Source of the DNA: an uncultured Hungatella sp.
GTDB lineage: Bacteria; Bacillota; Clostridia; Lachnospirales; Lachnospiraceae
DNA length: 64,000 bases
Assembly: GCA_949879795.1 (NCBI GenBank)
Contig: CATLBR010000003.1
Coordinates: forward strand, 1-64,000
Direction of reading: 5' to 3'
The notes beneath the pieces are model-generated. The model was given only the letters and a program-made list of their open reading frames with translations, had not been told where the DNA came from and made no database searches. Positions within the stretch are counted from its first letter, which is position 1, and each line of letters opens with the position of its first letter. The position numbers were made by a program, and so were the translations under genes. Shown in pieces: positions 1 to 8,042 of this stretch.

Positions 1-739
1 ACTCGTCTGCAGCTATTTCCTCATGCTCAGCCCGTATCATTCCAAGCATACAAGCCCCTCCTGCCACCATGACCAGCCCGGTAAAAATACACATGGCGGT
101 GTGACTGAAAAGCTGGTTTTCAAACAGACCGTATCTCCCCCTGTCCTGAACCAGAATCCCGTTGCTGGCTGCCCAGTTGGCCAGGTCTGTGACAAGCATC
201 ATGCCGGAAAGAGGAGCGATGAGGGAGAGATACCAGCTTTTTCTCTTATCCTCAAAAACAGGCTCAAGGGGCTTTGACAGCAGGCAGACGGCAATAACCC
301 CCACAACGCAGGTAAAAAGAGTAATAGCCCGCCTCCCCCACACGCCCACAAAGGCCGTCTCCCCGCTGCCTGACAGGACTCTGACCAGGATCAGTCCCAT
401 AAAACACAGGAAAGAATCGGTGAAATTCCAGATCAGCTGGCTCATCACTGCCAGGATCACCCCAATAAGCAGCTTTCTCTCCCTCTCCCCTCTGAATATA
501 GCCATAGTCAGGCCCAGAAGCACTCCGTGGCCACAGAGGGCATAGAGGATATAAGGGATCCCACGATTCTCCAGAAAGGAGACCATGACTATATGGCTGC
601 CAAAAAGAAGCCCTCCGAAGACTCTGCCTTCCCGGGACTTCCCCTGCAAATGTGTCCGCAGGAAACGGGAAGCGGACCAGACATACAAAAATTCCGTGAG
701 CAGAAACAAAAAGATATCCCAGCCGGCGCGTTGATTCAT
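1..739 (-). CDS. Sensor histidine kinase, N-terminal membrane part (partial, runs off the window)
   Basis: The reading frame opens with ATG at 739 and stays open to base 1, so about 246 residues are visible and the C-terminal end is missing. What is visible is strongly hydrophobic, with several likely membrane spans separated by short charged loops, and then the start of a charged stretch (residues about 235-246). No catalytic motif is in the window. The start overlaps the stop of the LytTR regulator gene by four bases (ATGA), which implies translational coupling. A membrane sensor placed directly after a LytTR response regulator is typical of AgrC/GHKL-type kinases, so that role is inferred from position and topology. 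It could instead be another membrane partner of the regulator. Confidence 0.6.
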   Translation of the reverse strand, partial: MNQRAGWDIFLFLLTEFLYVWSASRFLRTHLQGKSREGRVFGGLLFGSHIVMVSFLENRGIPYILYALCGHGVLLGLTMAIFRGERERKLLIGVILAVMSQLIWNFTDSFLCFMGLILVRVLSGSGETAFVGVWGRRAITLFTCVVGVIAVCLLSKPLEPVFEDKRKSWYLSLIAPLSGMMLVTDLANWAASNGILVQDRGRYGLFENQLFSHTAMCIFTGLVMVAGGACMLGMIRAEHEEIAADE

Positions 740-1452
740 AAGATTCCCCCGTTCTCCCGCATGTAGGCCAGAATGGCCTGACAGAATTCATCATACCTGC
801 GCTTGGCGATGACGATCCGTTCCCCGTTGTCAAGAATCGCCTCCTGTCGGTTGTAGACCTCCACATATTTCAAATTAAGCAGATAACTTTTATGGCACCG
901 GAAAAAACCTTTCCCCCCGAGCTGCTTCTCCAGGCCCCCGATCCGCTCATAATAGGTAAAGACTCCCTTTTTTTCATGGACATCGATCTGTCTCCCTCTG
1001 ATCTCAAAATACCGGACCTGGTCTAAGAAAAGTTTTCTCTTCTGCCGCTCACTGGTGACCACAATGTAGTCGTGGGAAGGGTGCCGCTCTCTCTCCACGG
1101 CCCGTTTTAAGACACCCTTCAGCTTTTCCCTGTCCACAGGCTTTACCAGATAATGAAACGCTTCCACATCATAGGCGTCAAACACATACCTGCGGCTGGA
1201 TGAGAGAAACACCAGAGTCTTTTCAAAAGCCAGGCCGCGGCACCGCCTGGCCGTCTCCATGCCGTCCATCCCATCCATGAGAATGTCCAAAAAGATCAGA
1301 TCGAATCGCCCCAGAGCGCCCAGCAGTTCCTTTCCGCTGTGAAACTGCTCAACCCGGCAGGGGATCTTCAATTCCTCCATACAGCCCCGGATCTTCTCCG
1401 ATATGGAAATACATTCTAAAAGTTCATCATCACAGACAGCAATCGAGACCAT
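736..1452 (-). CDS. LytTR-family response regulator
   Basis: A 238-residue two-domain regulator. Residues 1-115 form a receiver domain with the acidic pair at 8-9 (CDDE) and the predicted phosphorylated aspartate D56 in the LIFLDILMDG stretch. Residues about 135-238 form a LytTR DNA-binding domain, with the typical YYERIGGLEKQL and FFRCHKSYLLNL segments. LytTR proteins bind short direct or inverted repeats and often control peptides, autolysins or transporters. The ATG at 1452 follows an AGAAGG ribosome site. The gene overlaps the downstream sensor kinase by four bases. A perfect inverted repeat lies about 40-65 bases upstream and may be its own operator. Confidence 0.9.
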   Translation of the reverse strand: MVSIAVCDDELLECISISEKIRGCMEELKIPCRVEQFHSGKELLGALGRFDLIFLDILMDGMDGMETARRCRGLAFEKTLVFLSSSRRYVFDAYDVEAFHYLVKPVDREKLKGVLKRAVERERHPSHDYIVVTSERQKRKLFLDQVRYFEIRGRQIDVHEKKGVFTYYERIGGLEKQLGGKGFFRCHKSYLLNLKYVEVYNRQEAILDNGERIVIAKRRYDEFCQAILAYMRENGGIL

Positions 1453-1493
1453 GGGGCACCTTCTTTCCGCGTACAGTTCTGATTTTTATATCG

Positions 1494-1518
1494 ACAGGAA
1501 ACTTACAATCTTTCCTGT
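1494..1518. promoter_or_regulatory. Inverted repeat upstream of the LytTR gene, candidate operator
   Basis: ACAGGAAA and TTTCCTGT form perfect 8-base arms around a 9-base spacer. A -10-like TATAAA lies just downstream on the minus strand (1485-1490), and the repeat covers the place where a -35 box should be, where the match to consensus is poor. Regulators that recruit polymerase often bind here. The binding protein is inferred, with the adjacent LytTR regulator the first candidate. Confidence 0.4.
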
Positions 1519-1608
1519 TATGCCGTAAACGGACGAAATTACGTGGTGAACGGCACCAGTCTGGTGGAAATCCTGTTATACAAAACCTTTTCGACAGTCT
1601 GTCATCCC

Positions 1609-3873
1609 CTACATCATCCTGTCATCCCCCAGAGCCCCGGCCAGGCTGATGGTCTTCACACCTCTCCATCCCAGGTAATAAGCCAGAGCCACGGCCGCCC
1701 AGACCGCTGCCAGAAACTCGGCCACAGGGACAAAGGGGGCCCGGGACCAAAATACCGGCCATTCCATCCAGCTCATTTTCAGCAGATACCAGACCGTTGC
1801 CGTCGAAAGGGGCAGAGTGATCAGAACAGGCCGAAGTCCTATGACCAGGGCCTCGATCCAGAACATCTTGCGGATTCCCGCCGGAGTCAGTCCCACGGAC
1901 AGATACCTGGCAAATTCCCGTCTCCGCTGGCGTACAAACCCCAGAGTATTGGAAAACACATTGCCCATGCCGATGACAGCCAGGAGAACACAGAAGCCGC
2001 CGAAGATCGTCATCATCCCCCGGATCTGCCTGTCATTCAGCGTCTTCTCCTCCATGCGGTTTTCGCTTTCTGTCCGGTAAACATTTCCGACAATCCCGAC
2101 AATTTCCTCTTCCAGCCGATTCAGCTCCTCCGCCGAGGCCTGGTCTTTCGCGAGAACCCGGACATAGATCTCCTCCTCTCCTTCCCCCGCCTGTCCCCTG
2201 ATCTCCTTCCACAGGGAGGCAGGAAGAATATGGACCAGCTCATAACAATCCCTGGTTCCGTACTCTTCTCTCAGGGCAGGAACCTGTGCCGCGTAGGACA
2301 GAACCGGGATCTTTGCTGCCCTTTCTCCTCTGTGGCCCCCCGGCGCCAGGGCAGCCCCGGACACCTCTTTCCCTCCTGCCAGCCTCAGCAGGCTTGTGGT
2401 TTTCTCTCCTTTCAGATAAGGACCGCTTTTCCGGTGCCTGAAATCCGGATCCGACACATCCTGGATCTGATTTCGGATCACAGCCCCGTCAAGGCCGGGT
2501 TCTGCCCCGATCTGCCGACAGTAGGCGAGAAAACTGTCATCGTCCAATATGACTAGGGGAGCGTTCACCAGCCAGCCCTCATCCGTCCGTTCCACCTCCT
2601 GCCCGTAAGCCTGGTCAAAGCCGCCGAAGGCTCTCATCTCTTCGCTGATCTCCTCCTCTCTCACCAGCCTTTTGGCCCCTGCCTTCTGATACACGATGAC
2701 ATTTTTCACTCCCTCAAGTTCCCGGATCCTTCTCGTCTCTTCAAAGGAGTCCACCTGAGCCCCCTTTACGGTGACCATGATATCCCACACATCTTCATAC
2801 CGCTTAAAATACGTCTCTTCCGTGCTGATCTCCGACAGGGTGAAAAAACATAGCATGAGAGTAAATGCCAGAAAGGAACAGACCAGAGACAGGTTGGCGG
2901 TCCTCAGAGCCTTTTTCCGCGCTTTCAGAGCATTGCCGGCCAGCTCCCCTTCCATGCCAAAGAAAAGCCTGAGCACAGGGGAACTTTTTCTCCTCTTTAA
3001 TTCCGGTTCCGCCGAATATTTTATGACCTCCAGAGGAGTCAGTCGGCTCAATCTCCTGGCCGGAAGCCAGGCGGAAACCCATATGGTGATCACGGTCACC
3101 AGACAGGACAGGCCCAAAACCAGAGGGTGATAGGCAAAAACGGTCTCGTGTCTCCCCGGTATGCCCTTTCCCAGAAAAACATTGATCAGCTTTAAGAGGA
3201 ACTTGATAAGGACAATGGACAGAAGGTTGCCTGCCAGAACCGGCAGGGTACACACCATGGCGGCCTCCTGTAAGAGGCAGGCCCGGATCTGGGCCGGTGT
3301 GGCTCCGATGCTGGAAAAAATGCCGAACTGATGAGTCCTCTCATTCATGGATACAGCAAAAGCATTGTGTATGATGGCGATGAGGGAGACTGAAGCCATG
3401 GCCATGATCACCAAAAACAGGGGAAATATCAGCCTGGGAGCCGGATCCTCCGGGTCCCGGACCAGATACATGGCCAGAAGTTCATGGTGGTAAGCGACCG
3501 TCTCCGGCGAAATCCCCGCCAGAGCAGCCACCCGGGGAGTGTTCCCGTACACATCTCTCATGTGATCAAAATAGAGCTCCGCCGTCGTCCCCCCTCCCTG
3601 GCCCTTCCCCTCTGTCACCGCCACCTCTTTGATACCGGCAAAATTCCGGATCCGTTCTATGTCCTCCTGATCCAGGTCCCCCTCCAGGCGGCTGTGCCAG
3701 CCCCCTTCTTCCAGGGTCAGCCTCTCAATCTCATATTTCCACATATTGTAAAACAATCCGCACAGCAGGGACAGAAGCAGGGCCGAGATAAAGGCCGCTA
3801 TGACAACAGACAGATTTGACGCCCGGTTGTTTTTCAGAGAGCTCCATGAATAATCCTTCCACATATCTCTCAC
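1609..3873 (-). CDS. ABC transporter permease with two FtsX domains
   Basis: A 754-residue integral membrane protein. It has a first membrane segment near residues 20-42, a first extracytoplasmic region, a three-span FtsX block around residues 155-280 (containing the ERTHQFGIFSSIGAT and LSRLTPLEVI signatures), another single span near 330-350, a second large extracytoplasmic region, and a second FtsX block from about 630 to the end. This is the MacB/FtsX class, whose members export peptides or act in cell-envelope stress rather than importing nutrients. Its ATG overlaps the stop of the ATPase gene by four bases. The neighbouring two-component system suggests a sensor-linked antimicrobial or envelope-stress transporter. 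The substrate cannot be read from sequence. Confidence 0.88.
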   Translation of the reverse strand: MRDMWKDYSWSSLKNNRASNLSVVIAAFISALLLSLLCGLFYNMWKYEIERLTLEEGGWHSRLEGDLDQEDIERIRNFAGIKEVAVTEGKGQGGGTTAELYFDHMRDVYGNTPRVAALAGISPETVAYHHELLAMYLVRDPEDPAPRLIFPLFLVIMAMASVSLIAIIHNAFAVSMNERTHQFGIFSSIGATPAQIRACLLQEAAMVCTLPVLAGNLLSIVLIKFLLKLINVFLGKGIPGRHETVFAYHPLVLGLSCLVTVITIWVSAWLPARRLSRLTPLEVIKYSAEPELKRRKSSPVLRLFFGMEGELAGNALKARKKALRTANLSLVCSFLAFTLMLCFFTLSEISTEETYFKRYEDVWDIMVTVKGAQVDSFEETRRIRELEGVKNVIVYQKAGAKRLVREEEISEEMRAFGGFDQAYGQEVERTDEGWLVNAPLVILDDDSFLAYCRQIGAEPGLDGAVIRNQIQDVSDPDFRHRKSGPYLKGEKTTSLLRLAGGKEVSGAALAPGGHRGERAAKIPVLSYAAQVPALREEYGTRDCYELVHILPASLWKEIRGQAGEGEEEIYVRVLAKDQASAEELNRLEEEIVGIVGNVYRTESENRMEEKTLNDRQIRGMMTIFGGFCVLLAVIGMGNVFSNTLGFVRQRRREFARYLSVGLTPAGIRKMFWIEALVIGLRPVLITLPLSTATVWYLLKMSWMEWPVFWSRAPFVPVAEFLAAVWAAVALAYYLGWRGVKTISLAGALGDDRMM

Positions 3874-4550
3874 CTCCGCCGTTCATCGCCCACAATATGT
3901 CCGTCTTCTATGGTTACGACTCGCTCCGCCTCCAAAGCGGCCTTCTCATCATGGGTAATGATGATGATCGTCTGGTTCAGATTGCGGTTGGAAAGTTTCA
4001 GCATATCCATGATCTCCCCGGAATTTTTCCGATCCAGATTTCCCGTGGGCTCATCCGCCAAAAGCAAAGCCGGACGATAGATCAGGGACCTGGCAATGGC
4101 CGCTCTCTGTTGCTGTCCCCCGGACAGCTGACCCGGCAAAGCCCCCAGCTTATGAGAAATGCCCAGAGAACCCACTACTTCTTCAAAATATTCTCTGTCC
4201 GGTTTCTTCCTGTCCAGCAGGAGAGGCATGAGAATATTTTTCTCCACGGTGAGTGTGGGGATCAGGTTGTAGAACTGGTACACCAGCCCCACTTTTCTCC
4301 GTCGGAAAATGGCCGCCTCGGTGGGATTCAGAGTGGAGAGGTCGGTTCCGTCCACAGTCACTTTGCCGCTGTCAGCCTTGTCCACAGTTCCCAGAATATG
4401 GAGCAGTGTAGATTTTCCAGAGCCGGAAGGCCCCACCACTGCCACAAATTCTCCCCGATTTACTGTCAGATTGATATCGTCCAGAGCTGTCACCCGGTTC
4501 TGGCCAGAACCGTAGATCCGGCTCACTCCCTCACACCTTAATATTTCCAT
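3870..4550 (-). CDS. ABC transporter ATP-binding protein, MacB/LolD class
   Basis: A 226-residue ATPase, the usual length for the class. Walker A is at residues 40-47 (GPSGSGKS), the ABC signature at 142-148 (LSGGQQQ), Walker B with the catalytic Glu at 162-167 (LLADEP), and an H-loop histidine in IIITHDEKA. It drives the two-FtsX permease encoded immediately downstream with a four-base overlap. The ATG at 4550 sits inside the end of the histidine kinase gene (20-base overlap) after a GGAGGAAG ribosome site, so kinase, ATPase and permease are expected on one transcript. Confidence 0.93.
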   Translation of the reverse strand: MEILRCEGVSRIYGSGQNRVTALDDINLTVNRGEFVAVVGPSGSGKSTLLHILGTVDKADSGKVTVDGTDLSTLNPTEAAIFRRRKVGLVYQFYNLIPTLTVEKNILMPLLLDRKKPDREYFEEVVGSLGISHKLGALPGQLSGGQQQRAAIARSLIYRPALLLADEPTGNLDRKNSGEIMDMLKLSNRNLNQTIIIITHDEKAALEAERVVTIEDGHIVGDERRR

Positions 4551-5757
4551 TTTTCTCTTCCTCCTTGTCCGCTATCCCACCATAAAACCGGATCTCAAAA
4601 TAAGCGCCGCCTTCCGGCATGTTCCCTGCCCTGATGACCCCGTTCTGTCTCTCGATGATCTCTTTTGCCAGGGCCAGCCCGATGCCGATCCCGCTTCCCT
4701 TCGGTTTTTTCCCCCGATAGAACCGTTGAAAAAGATGGGGGATATCCTCTTTGGCGAATCCCTCTCCTTCATCCCGGATCCGGATCAAGGTGTAGAGAGG
4801 ATTCTGCCCGTAATCGCAGTAGATCCTTCCTCCTTCATTGTGTTCCATACTGTTTTTCATCAGGTTCATCACCGCCTCCATGGTCCATTCCAGATCCGCT
4901 GTGACCGTAAATTCTCCCAGCTCCGGAATCTCGATGGCTGTCCCTGACTGACGTAACAATTCTTCCAGATTATCCGCGGCCAGGACCAGCAGAGTAAAAA
5001 CATCCACTTTCTCCTTCTCAAGAACCAGAACCCCGGCGTCAAGCCGGGCCAGGACAAGGAGAGCCTCCTCCAGACGTGTCAGCCTTCCCAGCTGTTTTTC
5101 GATCTGTTCCAGGTGTTTTCTGTCATATGCCCTCTTCATGGTCTGGAGCGACAAAGAGATGGCCGTGATAGGCGTTTTGATCTGATGAGCAATGTTGGAC
5201 AGATTGTGGGCGAAATTATTTCTCGTCTCAACCGCCTGGTCTCTTGTCTCATAGAGAGAGGTCACGGTCTTATAGATCTCATCTTCCAGCCCGGAAAACG
5301 GATCTTCCTCAAAAGTCCCCATGATCCCCGCCCTGCCCAGGTTCACCTGTTCCAGATACTCCGTCAAAGCCTGGATACGCCGGGATTCCTGTCTGTCCCG
5401 ATACCAGACAGTGACGGCAAGGATCAGAAGGCCGGCGAAAAATCCCGCCGCGGCGCACAGAAAACTTTGGTATGCCGGCAGCGAGGCCACATCAGATTTG
5501 TCATATCCGAAATCCCGGAGAACGTCTCTGTCCGCCTCATAGCCTCTTCCCTCGTCCACCGCCTCTTTCAGCCCGGCGGCAATCATGTCTATTGCCTCCG
5601 GTTCCCGCACCAGGATCCGGGTACAGACAGAATTAAGCAGTTCATAGGAAATCCGCCTCCAGGAACGGGAGACCAGAACAACCGTGAGAGAAGACACCAG
5701 CAGACTGACCGCGAGCACCAGCCCGGACACCATGAGGATCTGTTTCTTTCCCCTCAT
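4531..5757 (-). CDS. Two-component sensor histidine kinase
   Basis: A 408-residue kinase. The start at 5757 is chosen because its ATG overlaps the regulator stop (ATGA); the longer upstream frame has no ribosome site. Membrane spans lie at about 8-29 and 98-118, flanking an extracytoplasmic loop of about 70 residues. The phosphorylated histidine is H191 in HQIKTP. The N-box is NLMKNSMEH, with DEGEGF (G1) and GIGIGLALAKEI (G2) following. It should phosphorylate the OmpR-type regulator encoded just upstream and control the ABC exporter encoded just downstream. The loop is much larger than in BceS-type kinases, so it probably senses a ligand directly rather than through the transporter. Confidence 0.92.
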   Translation of the reverse strand: MRGKKQILMVSGLVLAVSLLVSSLTVVLVSRSWRRISYELLNSVCTRILVREPEAIDMIAAGLKEAVDEGRGYEADRDVLRDFGYDKSDVASLPAYQSFLCAAAGFFAGLLILAVTVWYRDRQESRRIQALTEYLEQVNLGRAGIMGTFEEDPFSGLEDEIYKTVTSLYETRDQAVETRNNFAHNLSNIAHQIKTPITAISLSLQTMKRAYDRKHLEQIEKQLGRLTRLEEALLVLARLDAGVLVLEKEKVDVFTLLVLAADNLEELLRQSGTAIEIPELGEFTVTADLEWTMEAVMNLMKNSMEHNEGGRIYCDYGQNPLYTLIRIRDEGEGFAKEDIPHLFQRFYRGKKPKGSGIGIGLALAKEIIERQNGVIRAGNMPEGGAYFEIRFYGGIADKEEEKNGNIKV

Positions 5758-6425
5758 AGTCGGTCCTCCATACGGTATCCCACACTCCTCACCGTCTTCA
5801 GGCAGGAAGGCTGACACAGCTTATCCCGCAGGCGTTTTATGGTGACCGTCAGCGTGTTGTCATTTACATAAGTTCCGTTTATGTCCCACACCTGCTCCAG
5901 CAGTCTTTCCCTGGTGACCGTCTTCCCCTTATTCTCCATCAGATACACAAGCAGGTCATATTCCGCCCCGCTCAGGCTCACTTCCTCCGAATGGCAGGTG
6001 ACGGCTCTCCGGTTCCGGTCGATACAGATCCCCTGGCAGGAAAGGTATTGTCCGGACATATGGCCGGTTCTCCTGAGCAGCGCCTGGATCCGGGAGTACA
6101 GCACCTCCAGTTCAAAGGGCTTCACCACATAATCGTCAGCGCCGCTGTCAAAACCTGCCACGATATCCCGGGAATCCCCCCGAACTGTGAGAAAAATAAC
6201 CGGCAGTTCCCTCCAATTTCTCCGGATCCACCGGCAGAGACCGTCCCCATGGCCGTCAGGCATGTTCCAGTCCAGCAGTACCATGGACGGTACATGGTCC
6301 TCCACAGCCTTTCTCAGCTCTCCCAGGGTGGACCGTACCGTCACCCGAAAGTTTCTCTGTTCCAGATATTCTTTCACCATATGAGCGATATTGGGGTCAT
6401 CTTCCCCATAATATAATTCAATCAT
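5754..6425 (-). CDS. OmpR/PhoB-family response regulator
   Basis: The ATG at 6425 (MIELYYGEDD) is preferred over a start 54 bases upstream because AGGAAGGTG lies just in front of it. The 223-residue product has a receiver domain at residues 1-115 with the acidic pair at E8-D10 and the phosphorylated D52 in LLDWNMPDG. A winged-helix DNA-binding domain follows from about 130 to the end (LSGAEYDLLVYLMENKG, then TVTIKRLRDKL). It is first in the operon regulator-kinase-ATPase-permease, with four-base overlaps. A CRP-like palindrome lies upstream of its promoter. Confidence 0.95.
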   Translation of the reverse strand: MIELYYGEDDPNIAHMVKEYLEQRNFRVTVRSTLGELRKAVEDHVPSMVLLDWNMPDGHGDGLCRWIRRNWRELPVIFLTVRGDSRDIVAGFDSGADDYVVKPFELEVLYSRIQALLRRTGHMSGQYLSCQGICIDRNRRAVTCHSEEVSLSGAEYDLLVYLMENKGKTVTRERLLEQVWDINGTYVNDNTLTVTIKRLRDKLCQPSCLKTVRSVGYRMEDRL

Positions 6426-6493
6426 TTCTGTCACCTTCCTCTCCGGAACAGGCCCTCCATAAGCTATATTATACTTCAAAAAAGTTACGGTTT

Positions 6494-6509
6494 GGTGACT
6501 AATGTCACA
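6494..6509. promoter_or_regulatory. CRP/FNR-like palindrome upstream of the response-regulator operon
   Basis: GGTGA-N6-TCACA is one base from the classical CRP-type palindrome TGTGA-N6-TCACA. On the minus strand a TATAAT lies at 6473-6468, which puts the transcription start near 6461 and the palindrome centre close to -40.5, the classical class II activator position. The matching -35 hexamer is poor, as expected for an activated promoter. The binding protein is not known from this window. Confidence 0.4.
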
Positions 6510-6589
6510 TAGTTAAGCGAATTCTGCTTTTGCCCTCTGGGATCAACCCGAATACCCAAATCACCTTGTTTTCTGTCCGGAAAACTTCG

Positions 6590-6618
6590 TTGACTTATGG
6601 AAAATTTTTCGATAAAAT
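6590..6618 (+). promoter_or_regulatory. Sigma-A promoter of the cNMP-binding protein gene
   Basis: TTGACT and TAAAAT are separated by exactly 17 bases. Transcription would start near 6625, giving a short leader with an AAAGGGGG ribosome site before the ATG at 6652. Confidence 0.7.
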
Positions 6619-6651
6619 TTAGAAAAGCATATTAAAAGGGGGTATCTGTCC

Positions 6652-7137
6652 ATGGAAATCAAAGAATCAAAAATGATACAATTCGCCGAAGATGAGGTGA
6701 TCCTTGCGGAAGGTTCCACAGAAAAGGTCCTGTATAAGATTATACACGGAAAAGCCATCGTCTATTTCAATTATGGAAAAGAAGATGAATATATGGTTGG
6801 GATGCTCTCTGAACAGAGATGTTTTGGAGAACTTTCCATCCTGTGCGGCAAGCCCAGCATCTACACGGTCGTGGCCTACAGTGATGTGCTGGTCATGCGC
6901 ATCCAGGAAAAAGATTTTGATGATTTTATCAGAAACAACAGCTCCAACGCCATCGGCATCATGCGCAACCTGGCCAATACCCTTCTGACCCTCAGCTTAA
7001 ATGTCAATATGGTTCTGGAGGAGCTGGCCCAGGAAAAGAAAATCAAACCCGAGGCCTACAAGGACATCACAAAAAAGATTCAGCTCTACACCGCGCTGGA
7101 TCCAAAAGATCAGAGCCGTTTCACTACATCCGTGTAG
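6652..7137 (+). CDS. Cyclic-nucleotide-binding-domain protein without a DNA-binding domain
   Basis: A 161-residue protein whose residues 8-125 read as a CRP-type cNMP-binding beta roll: EDEVILAEGSTEKVLYKIIHGKA, then the phosphate-cassette region CFGELSILCGKPS, where GE are the conserved glycine-glutamate. A helical stretch follows (ANTLLTLSLNVNMVLEELAQE), resembling the dimerisation helix of CRP, but the protein stops at about 161 and has no winged helix. Typical CRP/FNR regulators are 210-240 residues. It may act as a ligand sensor for a partner protein or be a shortened regulator. It is transcribed divergently from the two-component operon. Confidence 0.8.
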   Translation: MEIKESKMIQFAEDEVILAEGSTEKVLYKIIHGKAIVYFNYGKEDEYMVGMLSEQRCFGELSILCGKPSIYTVVAYSDVLVMRIQEKDFDDFIRNNSSNAIGIMRNLANTLLTLSLNVNMVLEELAQEKKIKPEAYKDITKKIQLYTALDPKDQSRFTTSV

Positions 7138-7151
7138 CACAACCACCTTTA

Positions 7152-7205
7152 CATCCAGAGACCTTCACGGCATTGATTCGCCCTGACCGTGGAGGTCTCC
7201 GGATG
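7152..7205. terminator. Long stem-loop between convergent genes
   Basis: Two 19-base arms (starting CATCCAGAG and ending CCGGATG) pair with two mismatches that can form G-U pairs, around a 16-base loop. It lies between the 3' ends of the cNMP-binding and nucleoside phosphorylase genes. There is no clear T run on either side, so termination is only suggested by position. Confidence 0.4.
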
Positions 7206-7238
7206 CAAAGCAGAATTCTCTTAGAAAACGACATGGAA

Positions 7239-8024
7239 TCAATCACTGGTGCTCACGGAACACACCCTGACTGCCAGTTCCATGGCCAGCTTTCCGATCC
7301 TGTCTTTCCCTTCTAGGTTGATCTCATTGGCCAGGCTGCGGCTGTCCCATACTTCGCCGTCCAGATTGTCTGCGGCGTAAAAGAACTGAAATAATTCCTT
7401 CTCACGGAATCCTGCCATAGCGGCCATGGCCGAGCACTCCATATCCACACAGACGCATCCTGACTGTCTCCTGCGTTCCACCTTCTTTCTGGTCTCCCGA
7501 TAGATGCCGTCGGATGTCCAGGTTTTTCCTATGGTATAGTTGCAGCCCAGTTCCCGAAGGAGTTCTGCGAAGGTCTCTGTGTACCGGAGATTCACCGGAA
7601 TCTCGTCCGAGGCAGGCATGTAGTGGTAACTGGTGCCCTCGTCCCGGACAGCCCTGTCGGGTATGATGATGGAACAGTCTTCGATTGACCTCTCCAGCAC
7701 CCCGCAGGTGCCAAAGAGAATGATGGTTTTTGCCCCCATGGCAAAGATCTCCTCCGCCGTGGAGACACAGGCGGGGGCTCCTACAGGTGACATATACATT
7801 CCGATAGAAGCGCCTTGAAAGATTGTCCTGTAAACCGGAATCACCATGTTGGCCTCCCGGGTCTCTCCGATCTTTACCCCGCCAAAGCCCTCCACCATGC
7901 GGTCAAAAGTCTCTCTGGCAAAACAGGAGACCACCACCTCTGGCATATCCGGGACAGGTTTTATCAAGTCCGTGGGATTCACCACCGCCTGTCTGCTGTC
8001 ATCAAATTCTTCCAGAATTTTCAT
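7239..8024 (-). CDS. Nucleoside phosphorylase (uridine phosphorylase-like)
   Basis: A PNP/UDP-family enzyme of 261 residues that should split nucleosides with phosphate into base and (deoxy)ribose 1-phosphate. Family features visible are IGMYMSPVGAPACVSTAEEIFAMG, the GTCGVL phosphate/ribose region, the TSDGIYRE stretch and the VDMECSAMAA motif, whose Glu binds the ribose hydroxyl. The start at 8024 follows AAAGGAG with ideal spacing; the ATG six codons further up would leave that ribosome site inside the gene. It lies 18 bases after the deleted alpha/beta hydrolase gene and probably shares its transcript with the chromate-transporter genes. The base specificity cannot be told from sequence. 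Confidence 0.88.
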   Translation of the reverse strand: MKILEEFDDSRQAVVNPTDLIKPVPDMPEVVVSCFARETFDRMVEGFGGVKIGETREANMVIPVYRTIFQGASIGMYMSPVGAPACVSTAEEIFAMGAKTIILFGTCGVLERSIEDCSIIIPDRAVRDEGTSYHYMPASDEIPVNLRYTETFAELLRELGCNYTIGKTWTSDGIYRETRKKVERRRQSGCVCVDMECSAMAAMAGFREKELFQFFYAADNLDGEVWDSRSLANEINLEGKDRIGKLAMELAVRVCSVSTSD

Positions 8025-8042
8025 AAATTCTCCTTTCGACAA

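Noticed and set aside
1543-2556. 337-residue open frame on the plus strand
   Set aside because: It lies entirely opposite the ABC permease gene, has no ribosome site, and is proline/serine-rich nonsense typical of antisense frames in GC-rich sequence.
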